DNA of 64,000 nt from Loigolactobacillus coryniformis subsp. coryniformis KCTC 3167 = DSM 20001 (lineage in GTDB: Bacteria > Bacillota > Bacilli > Lactobacillales > Lactobacillaceae): positions 62,001-126,000 of the forward strand of contig NZ_CP017713.1 in NCBI RefSeq assembly GCF_002706425.1. The letters run 5' to 3'. Shown here piece by piece: positions 1 to 7,020 of this stretch. Within the stretch, counting starts at the first letter, position 1. Each line of letters starts with the position of its first letter. The notes beneath the pieces were generated by a model. The model did no database searches. It worked only from the letters and a program-made list of their open reading frames with translations, and was not told the DNA's origin. The position numbers and the translations under genes are program-made.

Positions 1-289
1 TACTGATGCTGCGCGAATTATCGGGACTGGTGCGATTGGCTCGTACTGGGGTAGTCAAACGGAATACAGCCTGTTCGATATTTTTGTTCATCCGGAATAT
101 CAAGGTCACGGCATCGGTCGCCAAATTATAGCTACTTTAGAGACAGATGACTATTTTCAGCAAGCGACGAGGGTTGAAATACCAGCCTCGATCACTGCGT
201 TAGGTTTTTACCAGAAAATGGGTTATCAGTTCAAGGCTGGCGTGGCGGAAGTCGATGCGGAACAATTATACCGACTAGGGTCCGTCTGA
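1..289 (+). CDS. GNAT family N-acetyltransferase, 3' part with IS-altered C-terminus
   Basis: This is the C-terminal part of a Gcn5-related N-acetyltransferase, an acetyl-CoA-dependent transferase of unknown substrate. The 5' end lies outside the window. The reading frame from base 2 shows the acetyl-CoA binding motif HPEYQGHGIGRQI and the late motif FYQKMGYQF, both typical of GNAT motif A and B. The reading frame runs into the adjacent IS5-family element at 279 and stops at a TGA inside it (287-289), so the protein ends LYRLGSV. Removing the IS and one CTAG target copy joins CTA to GAA at 1133 and gives the tail LYRLEKYPNH with a stop at 1151-1153. Only about six residues are replaced, so the enzyme may still be active. 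Confidence 0.8.
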   Translation, partial: TDAARIIGTGAIGSYWGSQTEYSLFDIFVHPEYQGHGIGRQIIATLETDDYFQQATRVEIPASITALGFYQKMGYQFKAGVAEVDAEQLYRLGSV

Positions 290-292
290 AAA

Positions 293-724
293 CTACTTAA
301 GTAAGATGCAAATTGAGGCAATGTAGACCGTAGCCAGATAAACATGAGCGAGCTTATCATAACGCGTTGCAATCCTACGAAAGTTCTTCAACTGATTGAA
401 GAAGTTCTCAATCAAATGGCGCTCACAATAAACGTGGTAATCACAGGTCCACTTGTCTTTGGTATTTTCCTTTGGCGGAATGGTATAGACGCCTGCTTTA
501 TCTTCAATATACTGGCGAAGTTTCGCGGTGCCATAGGCTTTATCCGCGATAATATTTGATTGAGAAATATCGAAGCCTTCCAGCAACTCACTGGCAACTT
601 GGCTATCATGTACTTGACCACCTGTTAGGCGAAAACCCAAGGGATTCCCTAATCCGTCAACGAGTGCGTGAATCTTGGTCGTTCGGCCACCTCGACTTAG
701 TCCAATAGCTTGATTTTCGACCAT
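293..724 (-). CDS. IS5-family transposase, orfB (C-terminal part, -1 frame)
   Basis: The C-terminal 143 residues supply the second Asp (IIADKAYG) and the catalytic Glu in the ENFFNQLKNFRRIATRYDK segment (family signature with R and K after E). The frame overlaps orfA by 28 bp around the A8 slippery run and has no ribosome site of its own, which supports translation by -1 frameshifting. It ends next to the left inverted repeat. Confidence 0.9.
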   Translation of the reverse strand: MVENQAIGLSRGGRTTKIHALVDGLGNPLGFRLTGGQVHDSQVASELLEGFDISQSNIIADKAYGTAKLRQYIEDKAGVYTIPPKENTKDKWTCDYHVYCERHLIENFFNQLKNFRRIATRYDKLAHVYLATVYIASICILLK

Positions 725-1068
725 ACATTCGGCGTTTTTTTTGCCCCAGTGGCCTTTTGATGCGCTCGAACGATCGTTGAATCTAAGCTCAAGTTTTCCA
801 TGTCGGGATCGTCAATCAATTCGAGAAAAACCTGTTCGAACAAGCCTGAACTTACCCAGGCTCGGAAGCGACTATACACCGTTTTCCAAGAGCCATAGCG
901 TTCAGGTAGATCACGCCAAGGAGCCCCGCTGCGCATGAGCCAGAGGATAGCGTTGAGGGCGGTACGGTTGTCTAGGCTTGATGGACGGCCAGTCCGGTAT
1001 GGCGGGAAGTATCCTTTGATTCGGTCCCACTGAGCATCTTCCAGTTCGTATCGTTTAGGTGTTGTCAT
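697..1068 (-). CDS. IS5-family transposase, orfA
   Basis: This is the N-terminal 123-residue half of a DDE transposase. It begins MTTPKRYELEDAQWDRI, contains the DUF4096-type segment (GRPSSLDNRTALNAILWLMRSGAPWRDLPERYG) in the usual place, and carries the first catalytic Asp in the DSTIVRAHQ motif. The frame ends shortly after the A8 run; orfB lies in the -1 frame. The full-length enzyme is expected to be the frameshifted OrfAB fusion, as known for IS427-group elements. Confidence 0.9.
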   Translation of the reverse strand: MTTPKRYELEDAQWDRIKGYFPPYRTGRPSSLDNRTALNAILWLMRSGAPWRDLPERYGSWKTVYSRFRAWVSSGLFEQVFLELIDDPDMENLSLDSTIVRAHQKATGAKKTPNVWSKIKLLD

Positions 1069-1188
1069 CGGAATGCCTCGATTCGTTTTTCCTCAGATTA
1101 TACCTGAATTTTTAGTTTTCAGACAGTCCCTAGAAAAATACCCAAATCATTAACTTTGAATGCGCTTTCTAAAAATGGCTGTTACAGG

Positions 1189-1194
1189 TATAAT
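1189..1194 (+). promoter_or_regulatory. Candidate -10 box for the small membrane-protein cluster
   Basis: TATAAT lies about 34 bp before the ATG at 1228; no good -35 hexamer is seen (TTTCTA at 17-bp spacing). It is downstream of the IS, so the cluster keeps its own promoter. Confidence 0.4.
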
Positions 1195-1227
1195 TAATCT
1201 ATAATAGTGGTTAATGGGGGCATTTTG

Positions 1228-1767
1228 ATGCAAAAGTGGTTCAGCCAAGTCGGTAAAAAGGATACGAAAATCTGGGTGATACTGTATATTATAGTCGGTA
1301 TTGTCTTGGCGTATTTCAGTACGATCGTTTATCCGCTGTCGGTACTACTTGCGCAAATGCCTGGGCGGGTCAAGTTTATAATGTTTATCGCCAGTATTTT
1401 GGGATTGGTGCTGCGACTATTTATTTTTACGTATGTTGGGTATCTCGTTTATTTACTACTATGCAGTGTCTTGCATGAAGCGCGCGCCGATAAAACGGCC
1501 ACTAAACGCAGTTTATATTTAGCCGTTTGCATCTCTAGCGTTATCGTTGCTTTGTTACAGTTGGTTGCGATCATCGTAACAGCGGGCAATATTAGTCAAA
1601 TTCTAAGCATCGTCTTGACTGGTTTAAATGCGGTAATGTTGGCTTACTTAAGTGCACAATTTTTTGCACAACGACTGCATAAAGTCCACTTAGGCCGTGC
1701 GGTAGCTGGAGTGCTATTTATCTTGGGATTAGTGCCAATCGGGTTGAATTTGTTGTTGCCGCAATGA
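1228..1767 (+). CDS. Small multi-pass membrane protein, unknown function
   Basis: This encodes 179 residues with five likely membrane segments (around VILYIIVGIVLAYF, FIMFIASILGLVL, LAVCISSVIVALL, ILSIVLTGLNAVML and VAGVLFILGLVPIGL). I do not recognise the family. The start is placed at the ATG at 1228 because GGGGG lies 7 nt upstream; an in-frame GTG at 1207 would include this site inside the gene. The DUF6483 gene follows after 16 bp, suggesting one transcript. Confidence 0.6.
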   Translation: MQKWFSQVGKKDTKIWVILYIIVGIVLAYFSTIVYPLSVLLAQMPGRVKFIMFIASILGLVLRLFIFTYVGYLVYLLLCSVLHEARADKTATKRSLYLAVCISSVIVALLQLVAIIVTAGNISQILSIVLTGLNAVMLAYLSAQFFAQRLHKVHLGRAVAGVLFILGLVPIGLNLLLPQ

Positions 1768-1783
1768 AAGTGAGCATCAGATA

Positions 1784-2152
1784 ATGCAAAACGAAAGTGA
1801 CTATATTATGCGCCAGATCAAGGCCTTCGCTGAGGGTCTTGGTTATATGCTGAGTAAGAACAAAAATAATACCGACACTGAAATTATATTTCATATGGAT
1901 GAACCGTTGTTGCCACATCAATTCGAGTTGCAGCAACTGATTGATAAAAAGCAGTACGCTGCGGCAGCCAAACGATTGCTGAGCCTGAGGTACGCCATAT
2001 CAGAAACGGATTTCTTCAAACTTGGTGTATGGTTTTATGATACGTTGAATCAGCGTAGTGATACCGAATTACAGCAAAACAATTATTCGCGCGCTGCGAT
2101 CGTTGCCGGGCTAAAACAATTGCAAGAACTGCAAGATGGAGGAGACCGATGA
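1784..2152 (+). CDS. DUF6483 family protein
   Basis: The protein has 122 residues and opens with the conserved motif MQNESDYIMRQIKAFAEGLG that marks DUF6483, a family known from Lactobacillales and other Firmicutes with no assigned activity. The rest is helical and acidic/basic mixed, with no signal peptide or membrane span, so it is probably cytoplasmic. Its stop overlaps the start of the next small membrane gene by an ATGA, so the two are likely translationally coupled. Confidence 0.75.
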   Translation: MQNESDYIMRQIKAFAEGLGYMLSKNKNNTDTEIIFHMDEPLLPHQFELQQLIDKKQYAAAAKRLLSLRYAISETDFFKLGVWFYDTLNQRSDTELQQNNYSRAAIVAGLKQLQELQDGGDR

Positions 2153-2337
2153 AGAAGCGTAAAAAGAATTATTCAGCCTGGCTGAGTGGGGCAATTGCCT
2201 ATTATGCGATGTTAAGCGCTTTGCTAGCGATTACCGTAGTTTTAATGATTAAAGGAAAAAATCCTAGTGTGCCGCTGGGCGTTGCTTCCATGGGTCTGGC
2301 TATTTATTTTATTACGTATGCACTTCAACGCAAATAA
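2149..2337 (+). CDS. Small two-helix membrane protein
   Basis: A 62-residue protein with a Lys/Arg-rich start (MKKRKKNYSAW) and two hydrophobic stretches, about residues 14-33 and 41-58. It overlaps DUF6483 by ATGA with GGAGGA just upstream inside that gene. A degenerate tandem copy follows at 2359. The function is unknown. Confidence 0.55.
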   Translation: MKKRKKNYSAWLSGAIAYYAMLSALLAITVVLMIKGKNPSVPLGVASMGLAIYFITYALQRK

Positions 2338-2358
2338 ATTGCAAGATGGAGGAGACTG

Positions 2359-2556
2359 ATGAAGTCGTGGAAGCATAATTATGCAGGCTTACTGGCAGGT
2401 ACGATCGCTTTTTTGTTGTAGCTCTACTGGCAATTGAGCTGGTTTTAGTTATTAAGGGGGGAAAATTACAGTATCCCATTCTGAATTATTTTGATTGGCA
2501 CAACCACCTTTTTCACTAGTTATCTTTATTTACTGAAACATCCGCTAAAACGTTAA
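2359..2556 (+). pseudogene. Decayed tandem duplicate of the 62-residue membrane protein
   Basis: The leader GCAAGATGGAGGAGAC is repeated exactly before this copy (2341-2356 versus 2131 onward), followed by ATGAAG. Reading frames give MKSWKHNYAGLLAGTIAFLL then a stop, then ALLAIELVLVIKGG in another frame, then LIGTTTFFTSYLYLLKHPLKR in a third, together matching the upstream protein along its length. At least two frameshifts separate the blocks. Confidence 0.7.
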
Positions 2557-2559
2557 ACT

Positions 2560-2593
2560 AAAGCCAGCAGCCTTAATCAAGGTCGCTGGCTTT
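2560..2593. terminator. Bidirectional hairpin terminator
   Basis: AAAGCCAGC and GCTGGCTTT form the outer stem with an inner CCTT/AAGG extension. It lies at the end of the small membrane-protein cluster and overlaps the 3' end of the minus-strand P-loop fragment. Confidence 0.6.
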
Positions 2594-2727
2594 GTTAATG
2601 ATTTGGATCATTTTAGTAACTGCCGCTGGGATAGTTAATTCAGTCGTGTCTAATTGTGCCGCAACTTGTTTCGTAATCGTCGTTTTGCGATACCCATGGT
2701 GCCGCTAACAAAAATTAGTTTTTTCAT
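2573..2727 (-). pseudogene. Remnant of a P-loop nucleotide kinase/ATPase
   Basis: On the minus strand the start reads MKKLIFVSGTMGIA and, after a one-base frameshift, KTTITKQVAAQLDTTELTIP. This is a Walker A motif (GTMGxxKTT) broken in the middle. The C-terminal stretch (VTKMIQIINKASDLD) follows directly, so most of the kinase body is deleted. Only about 50 codons remain. Confidence 0.6.
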
Positions 2728-2870
2728 CGTTTTACCTCGCTATTTATACCGGTACTGTCAAACGTACCTCGTTTTTGTTATTAATTTCCGAATATTAAAA
2801 AACACCCGAACGTCTTTTTCTGGTATTCTTGGTGTGCGAACAACAAGAAAATCCAGAAAGAAGGATTCGA

Positions 2871-4316
2871 GTGCATACACCATTAATAGCCTATTTAGTT
2901 CTAATAATCAAGCTCCAAAGACAAATTATTTTGATCCTTTTAGCTCAGTTGGCTGAGATCTTTGATCATTCACGGCTGCCAAGCGCTGATAAACCGGTAT
3001 TCAAGCGTTTTAACCAATTTCAGGTCGATGAGAAAGTCCCACTACTTCAAGCTGATATCGGTTCTGAAGCCCTCGACTACCAGCAGTTGATCGCTGAGTC
3101 GCTTGAAAAGAACGGTAAGCCGATACTGCCAGTCAGGCGGCGTAAACCAATCAGCTTTGCGGCGCAAGACTGTCCGCGGTGCTCGGCACCACAGGACTAT
3201 CTTTACGCCAATAACGGTGCTGGCGGTCAGCTACGGTGCAAGGTCTGTCAGTTCAAGTTTCAAGATGGTCACGCCGAGAAGAATAAGACGGTCGCTTTAC
3301 GTTGTCCTTATTGCCAGAATCGCCTGAGTATTCACAACCGTCGGACCAAGTTCGACGTCTGGTGTTGTTACAACGATAAGTGCGCATTTCGCCTTGGTGC
3401 GATTGCCTCAATGTCACCCGCTGAAGTCGCTGACTTCAACGTCCATCCAACTGCCCACAAGGTGCGCTACACTTGGCGAACCTACAACTTTGAACTTAAA
3501 GGCATTGCGCCAGAATCGCCGATCCAAGCACCGGTAGACCTCGATCGGATTCAAGCCAGCCCTGAAGTGCTGGGCTTGGTGCTGACCTATCACATCAACT
3601 ATGGTCTGTCAGCGCGGCGAACCGCGGCGATCATGTACGATATTCATGGCGTTAAAATCTCACACCAGACCATCCATAACTACGAAATGGCGGTAGCCGC
3701 TGTTGTCCGGCCTTTCTGGGCGAATTATCCTTACGCACTGTCCGATCAGATTGTTGGTGACGAGACTTACGTGCGCGTGAAAGGCAAGTAGCACTATATC
3801 TTCTACTTCTACGACGCCAAGTGTAAGCTCATTCTCGCCGACTACGTGACCCCTAATCGCACAACCGAATCAGCGGTCATTGCGATCAACCAAGTCCTCC
3901 AAAAGATGCCTCAGATCCCTGAGAAGCTTAACTTCGTCGTTGACGCGAATCCGATCTACCAAGTTGCCCAGATCTATTTTGCACAACAGGGCATCAAGTT
4001 TGGCATTCACCAGGTTGTTGGTCTTGAAAACAAAGATGAGATCAGTCGTGAGTACCGCTTCTTAAAGCAAACCATTGAGCGCTTGAATCGTTCCTACAAA
4101 GAAAATTATCGTTCCAGTACCGGCTTTGGCTCTGCCACAGGTTCAGCGAGTTACACGGCACTTTATTCAGCGGCCTATAACTTCTTGCGGCCTCATGAAG
4201 CACTGCATTACCGCATTCCTGTTGAGTTACCACAACTCAAACCGTTTGAACGAATGCCGGACAAATGGCTGGCGCTAATTGAACTAGCGCAGTCTCAATT
4301 ACCAACAGCAGCCTAG
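2871..4316 (+). pseudogene. Zinc-ribbon DDE transposase, interrupted by a nonsense codon
   Basis: The frame from the GTG at 2871 (AAGGA just upstream) encodes about 481 residues: an N-terminal region, two zinc-ribbon pairs (CPRC...CKVC and CPYC...C), a helix-turn-helix-like segment (LSARRTAAIMYDIHGVKISHQTIHNYE) and an integrase-type catalytic domain beginning GDETYVRVKGK, then DANPIY and a C-terminal FLRPHEAL block. A TAG at 3789-3791 falls right after VRVKGK, where relatives normally have Trp; the same frame continues without other damage, so a single TGG to TAG change explains it. Clear terminal repeats were not found. Confidence 0.8.
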
Positions 4317-4570
4317 ATATTCTGAAAAATCAGACTAACTAAGGCTTAATTTGTGTACCCTAGAACACATAAAATAGGCAAGATCCAGTGAGAAGCAACA
4401 CCTGAATTAAGTTCGATTCATCCGTGAACGGTGATTCCATATATTAATCGTCATCCCCCCTTGAACATCCGGTTTTGAACTTGGGTTTCATGGAACTTTA
4501 GACGTTACCTTTATACCAATTATTATGCCATTAATTATGAGATTATAGTTAAAAAATTCTACAAATAGCG

Positions 4571-4576
4571 TATACT
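4571..4576 (+). promoter_or_regulatory. Candidate -10 box (TATACT) upstream of the Nim-like gene
   Basis: TATACT lies 12 bp before the start codon at 4589, so the leader would be very short. No convincing -35 is visible. The stretch 4317-4570 holds no other recognisable gene. Confidence 0.35.
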
Positions 4577-4588
4577 AAACGAAAAACG

Positions 4589-5092
4589 ATGAAGAAGATG
4601 AAGTTAATGCGGCGAAAAGACAGAGAAGTTACTGATACAACTGAAATCGCGGCGATTTTACAAGCTGCGCATGTGATCCATCTTGGTATCCAAACACCAG
4701 ATTATCCGTATGTGGTGCCAACTAATTACGGTTTTGAATTTGTTGATCAGCAGTTATTTATTTACTTGCACGGTGCACCAGTTGGACGTAAACATGATTT
4801 GATCGCTCGGTACCCTAAAGTTGGTTTTGAGATCGATGACGGTGGACATTTAATGACGTCAACCAATGGTGATCCTAGCAAAAATTCTTTCGCCTATCGT
4901 AGCATTATTGGGACTGGTAATGCTGAATTAGTGACCGACCTTGCGGCTAAGCAACACGCCTTACAGACGATCCTAGTGCATGAGACGGGGCACGCTTGGC
5001 CTAACATTAAGGAACATGACGTTGAGTATGTTGGTGTCATTAAAATTACAGTCAATCAATATAGTGCTAAAGCCCATTATGATCCTAAATAA
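4589..5092 (+). CDS. Pyridoxamine 5'-phosphate oxidase-like (Nim-type) flavin-binding protein
   Basis: A 167-residue split-barrel flavoprotein of the family that includes nitroimidazole-resistance (NimA-like) reductases. It shows the opening MRRKDREVTD, the conserved PYVVPTNYGFEF strand, the HGAPVGRKHD cofactor-binding loop and the late SVIG/IIGTGNAEL barrel strand. It is a cytoplasmic, single gene with its own terminator. The substrate cannot be told from sequence; nitro-reduction is one possibility. An alternative start is the ATG at 4601 or at 4607. Confidence 0.8.
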   Translation: MKKMKLMRRKDREVTDTTEIAAILQAAHVIHLGIQTPDYPYVVPTNYGFEFVDQQLFIYLHGAPVGRKHDLIARYPKVGFEIDDGGHLMTSTNGDPSKNSFAYRSIIGTGNAELVTDLAAKQHALQTILVHETGHAWPNIKEHDVEYVGVIKITVNQYSAKAHYDPK

Positions 5093-5139
5093 TAGCGTGG
5101 CTCCGTCAACCAATGTTGGTTAGCGGGCCACGCTATTTT
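5092..5139 (+). terminator. Rho-independent terminator after the Nim-like gene
   Basis: ATAGCGTGGC pairs with GCCACGCTAT, with an inner AACCA/TGGTT stem, followed by TTTT. It begins within the stop codon region of the upstream gene. Confidence 0.8.
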
Positions 5140-5205
5140 GCTATACGGTTTGTTTTTTTTAAATATCTGATTTTTGGTGAAAAGTATAGCCTAGATGAGA
5201 CTTGC

Positions 5206-5685
5206 TTAGTACAACTTGATTACTGCACTAGTTCCTACTACCTTAAATAATTCCGCCCAACGATTGATCGAAAGTGAAGTCTGTGCGCGTTCGGCCTTAG
5301 CAATCTGTGCTTGCGAAATATGCCCAACTTTGGCAGCGACTTCTGCTTGAGTCATTTTTGCTTGTCGCCGTGCTATTTGAAATTTAATAGCTGTTTTAAC
5401 TTCAGGTGTCAGCGGAAGAACTTCACTAAGATCTTCCCCTTTAGCACCGGCAACGATCAATTGGGCAATTTCATGTTCAGTGATTGGATGGTCTAGATGA
5501 TGACCGATTAAATAAAAAATGCGAATTGGAACATTTGAATCAAGCAGTTCATTATTAGCTGCAGTAGCCGTCATAAACTCGTGTGAATCTCTGGGATAAG
5601 TTTCGATGATATGTGCAATTTCACGTCGCTTTGCTTCTACCGCGGCGATATCAGTTAAATCAATTGGCTGATTGGTGATTTGCAT
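5206..5685 (-). CDS. Helix-turn-helix (XRE-type) protein paired with a GNAT gene
   Basis: The 159-residue protein has an N-terminal helical domain (residues 1-90) of unknown type and a C-terminal XRE helix-turn-helix at about 95-150 (QAKMTQAEVAAKVG...SQAQIAKAERAQ). This layout, with a C-terminal DNA-binding domain, is common in antitoxins. Its start is one base after the GNAT stop, and its ribosome site (GGAGG) lies inside the last GNAT codons, so the two are coupled. A perfect palindrome upstream of the pair is the likely operator. An antitoxin or autorepressor role is inference. Confidence 0.7.
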   Translation of the reverse strand: MQITNQPIDLTDIAAVEAKRREIAHIIETYPRDSHEFMTATAANNELLDSNVPIRIFYLIGHHLDHPITEHEIAQLIVAGAKGEDLSEVLPLTPEVKTAIKFQIARRQAKMTQAEVAAKVGHISQAQIAKAERAQTSLSINRWAELFKVVGTSAVIKLY

Positions 5686-5686
5686 A

Positions 5687-6127
5687 TTATAACCTCCGAT
5701 ACTTAGATAAATATTTCTCTATTACTTGAGTGCTGGCATACTCGTCAAAAATAACCTGCTGGCCAAAAAATTCACCGCCAAGTTGTTGATAAAATTTCTC
5801 AACCCCACTAGTTTTTGTTAGCAGTTTTACGAAGCCATCAAATCCATGAGCGAATGAATCTTGCATCACTAATGCCAATAATCTCGCGCCAACATGATGA
5901 TGTTGTGCGGCAGCAACTACTTCGATATTATAAACAAAATTGTAACGATCGCTTGAAATTCGTTCAAAATTGGCTATGCCGACCAATTGATCTTTATAAT
6001 ACGCAACAATAACAATTGAATGTTGGTTTTCATCAAGGATTTGTTGCCAATTGAATTTAAACTGAGAGTTAGGTTGAAAATTATCTAGGAACTCTGCCGA
6101 TGTAGACGTTGTATACACTACCTGCAT
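5687..6127 (-). CDS. GNAT family acetyltransferase, first gene of a GNAT-HTH pair
   Basis: A 146-residue GNAT protein: QLVGIANFERI (strand 2-3), YNIEVVAAAQHHHVGARLLALVMQDSF (motif A, with the acetyl-CoA loop in the form HHHVGAR) and VEKFYQQLGGEF (motif B). It is directly followed by an HTH gene. GNAT toxins that acetylate aminoacyl-tRNA are known, usually with a preceding ribbon-helix-helix antitoxin; here the order and DNA-binding fold differ. The start ATG sits where transcription should begin (see promoter entry), so a leaderless mRNA is likely. Confidence 0.75.
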   Translation of the reverse strand: MQVVYTTSTSAEFLDNFQPNSQFKFNWQQILDENQHSIVIVAYYKDQLVGIANFERISSDRYNFVYNIEVVAAAQHHHVGARLLALVMQDSFAHGFDGFVKLLTKTSGVEKFYQQLGGEFFGQQVIFDEYASTQVIEKYLSKYRRL

Positions 6128-6133
6128 AACTAC

Positions 6134-6142
6134 ATTATAGCA
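6134..6142 (-). promoter_or_regulatory. Extended -10 promoter giving a leaderless GNAT transcript
   Basis: On the minus strand TGCTATAAT forms a consensus extended -10. Six bases separate the hexamer from the A of the GNAT ATG (6127), which is the expected position of +1. No Shine-Dalgarno sequence fits in between. Confidence 0.6.
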
Positions 6143-6170
6143 TAATATTCATAAAATGAATATTATGCTA
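6138..6170. promoter_or_regulatory. Perfect 15-bp inverted repeat, probable operator of the GNAT-HTH pair
   Basis: TAGCATAATATTCAT, a 3-base spacer AAA, and its exact reverse complement. The repeat covers the -35 to -10 interval of the promoter, so a bound dimer would block RNA polymerase. The downstream HTH protein is the obvious candidate ligand. Confidence 0.7.
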
Positions 6171-6180
6171 ATCTCCTTTT

Positions 6181-6233
6181 ATTTTAATTAGGGATACTAA
6201 GATAAAATTATCATCGGAGTATCTAATTAAAAT
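6181..6233. repeat. Imperfect inverted repeat with 16-18 bp arms
   Basis: ATTTTAATTAGGGATACT (6181-6198) pairs with AGTATCTAATTAAAAT (6218-6233), with two unpaired bases in one arm and a 19-base loop. It lies just beyond the GNAT operator. It may be a second regulatory site or a decayed element end. Confidence 0.5.
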
Positions 6234-6262
6234 ATACGTAAAATAACGGCTAATGGTTTATT

Positions 6263-6376
6263 TTAATCGTCACTATGTTTTATACGACTCCAGTTAATTA
6301 CATAGATGAGGAAAATGATTAAAGAACCGATGATCAATGAACTTATGATATTGTCCCACGTAGTTAAAGTGGTCAG
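6263..6376 (-). other. Short hydrophobic reading frame, remnant or tiny membrane peptide
   Basis: A minus-strand frame encodes LTTWDNIISSLIIGSLIIF followed by LIYVINWSRIKHSDD and a stop: one membrane span and a charged tail. No ATG, GTG or TTG start with a ribosome site is seen, so a C-terminal gene remnant is more likely than a functional peptide. The rest of 6171-6716 holds no recognisable gene. Confidence 0.25.
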
Positions 6377-6448
6377 AAAAACAGCCTACGCACTTTGCAC
6401 TAGGTGACTTATACTGTGCAATAGATACCCATAATAATAGCGTTATGC

Positions 6449-6472
6449 AAGGCTTTTTGTCGGGCCTTTTTT
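6449..6472 (+). terminator. Weak terminator-like hairpin
   Basis: AAGGC/GCCTT stem with a T-run after it. No plus-strand gene ends immediately upstream. Confidence 0.3.
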
Positions 6473-6716
6473 AAATTTTCGGTCGTCACTTTACAGATTT
6501 TTTAAACACAACTAGCACAAGACTGATAACGGCTGTAAACATATCCTTAACCCTTCTATAATGTTTTTTTCCAACTATTCCAGCAATTTCGTCACGCATT
6601 CTTCACATTTTCTGGTTATAGTAATAGACATAGAGATGAAGGACCCCACCTAAATCCCTAACCCAAAACTTAATTTTTTCATTACCCCCCAAGTAATGAA
6701 AAACCCAACTCCTTTT

Positions 6717-6744
6717 CCAGCGTAAGCCCATACGCTGGTTTTTT
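6717..6744 (+). terminator. Terminator-like hairpin beside the IS30 remnant
   Basis: CCAGCGTA and TACGCTGG form a perfect 8-bp stem with a 6-base loop, followed by six T. It lies just left of the IS30 remnant and has no intact upstream gene on the plus strand. Confidence 0.65.
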
Positions 6745-6748
6745 ATTG

Positions 6749-7020
6749 GTGGCAGATTGCAAGAAATAACTTGAACAAATTTAGTAACGCAGATTACGCA
6801 AAAAGATCTCAATCGGTGTTCGCCAATTTAAACATTTGAGTGGTCGGGAATTCAAATACCAGTTAATTTGAATCAATTCATCATCGGTAATCTCATCAAT
6901 CGGTTGACCTTTGGGAATGAAGCGGCGTAGTACTCGGTTGCGATTTTCATTACTGCCTCGTTCATGTGGCGAATAAGCGTGCGCAAAGTACAGCGGAACA
7001 CCGGCCTGTTCTTCAATGGT
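6749..7020 (-). pseudogene. IS30-family transposase remnant (C-terminal end)
   Basis: The minus strand encodes the final third of an IS30 transposase: FVTIEEQAGVPLYFAHAY, SPHERGSNENRNRVLRRF and the end INWYLNSRPLKCLNWRTP, including the catalytic Glu region (ERGSNEN). A terminal-repeat-like sequence (GGCAGATTGCAAG) sits at 6750. Upstream of TIEEQ the frame runs into antisense of the oxidoreductase, so the element is cut at about 7020. It differs clearly from the two intact IS30 copies at 44.5 and 62.4 kb. Confidence 0.8.

Larger units (their letters stand above)
279..1129 (-). mobile_element. IS5-family insertion sequence, copy 1 (851 bp, CTAG target)
   Basis: The element is bounded by near-perfect terminal inverted repeats (GGTCCGTCTGAAAACTA at the left, complement of GGACTGTCTGAAAACTA at the right) and flanked by CTAG on both sides (275-278 and 1130-1133). 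A 4-bp YTAR-type duplication is typical of the IS427 group of IS5. It carries two overlapping transposase frames joined by a putative -1 frameshift at a run of eight A on the minus strand (735-742 on plus). The whole element is repeated, apparently identically, at 14568-15418. Confidence 0.93.
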
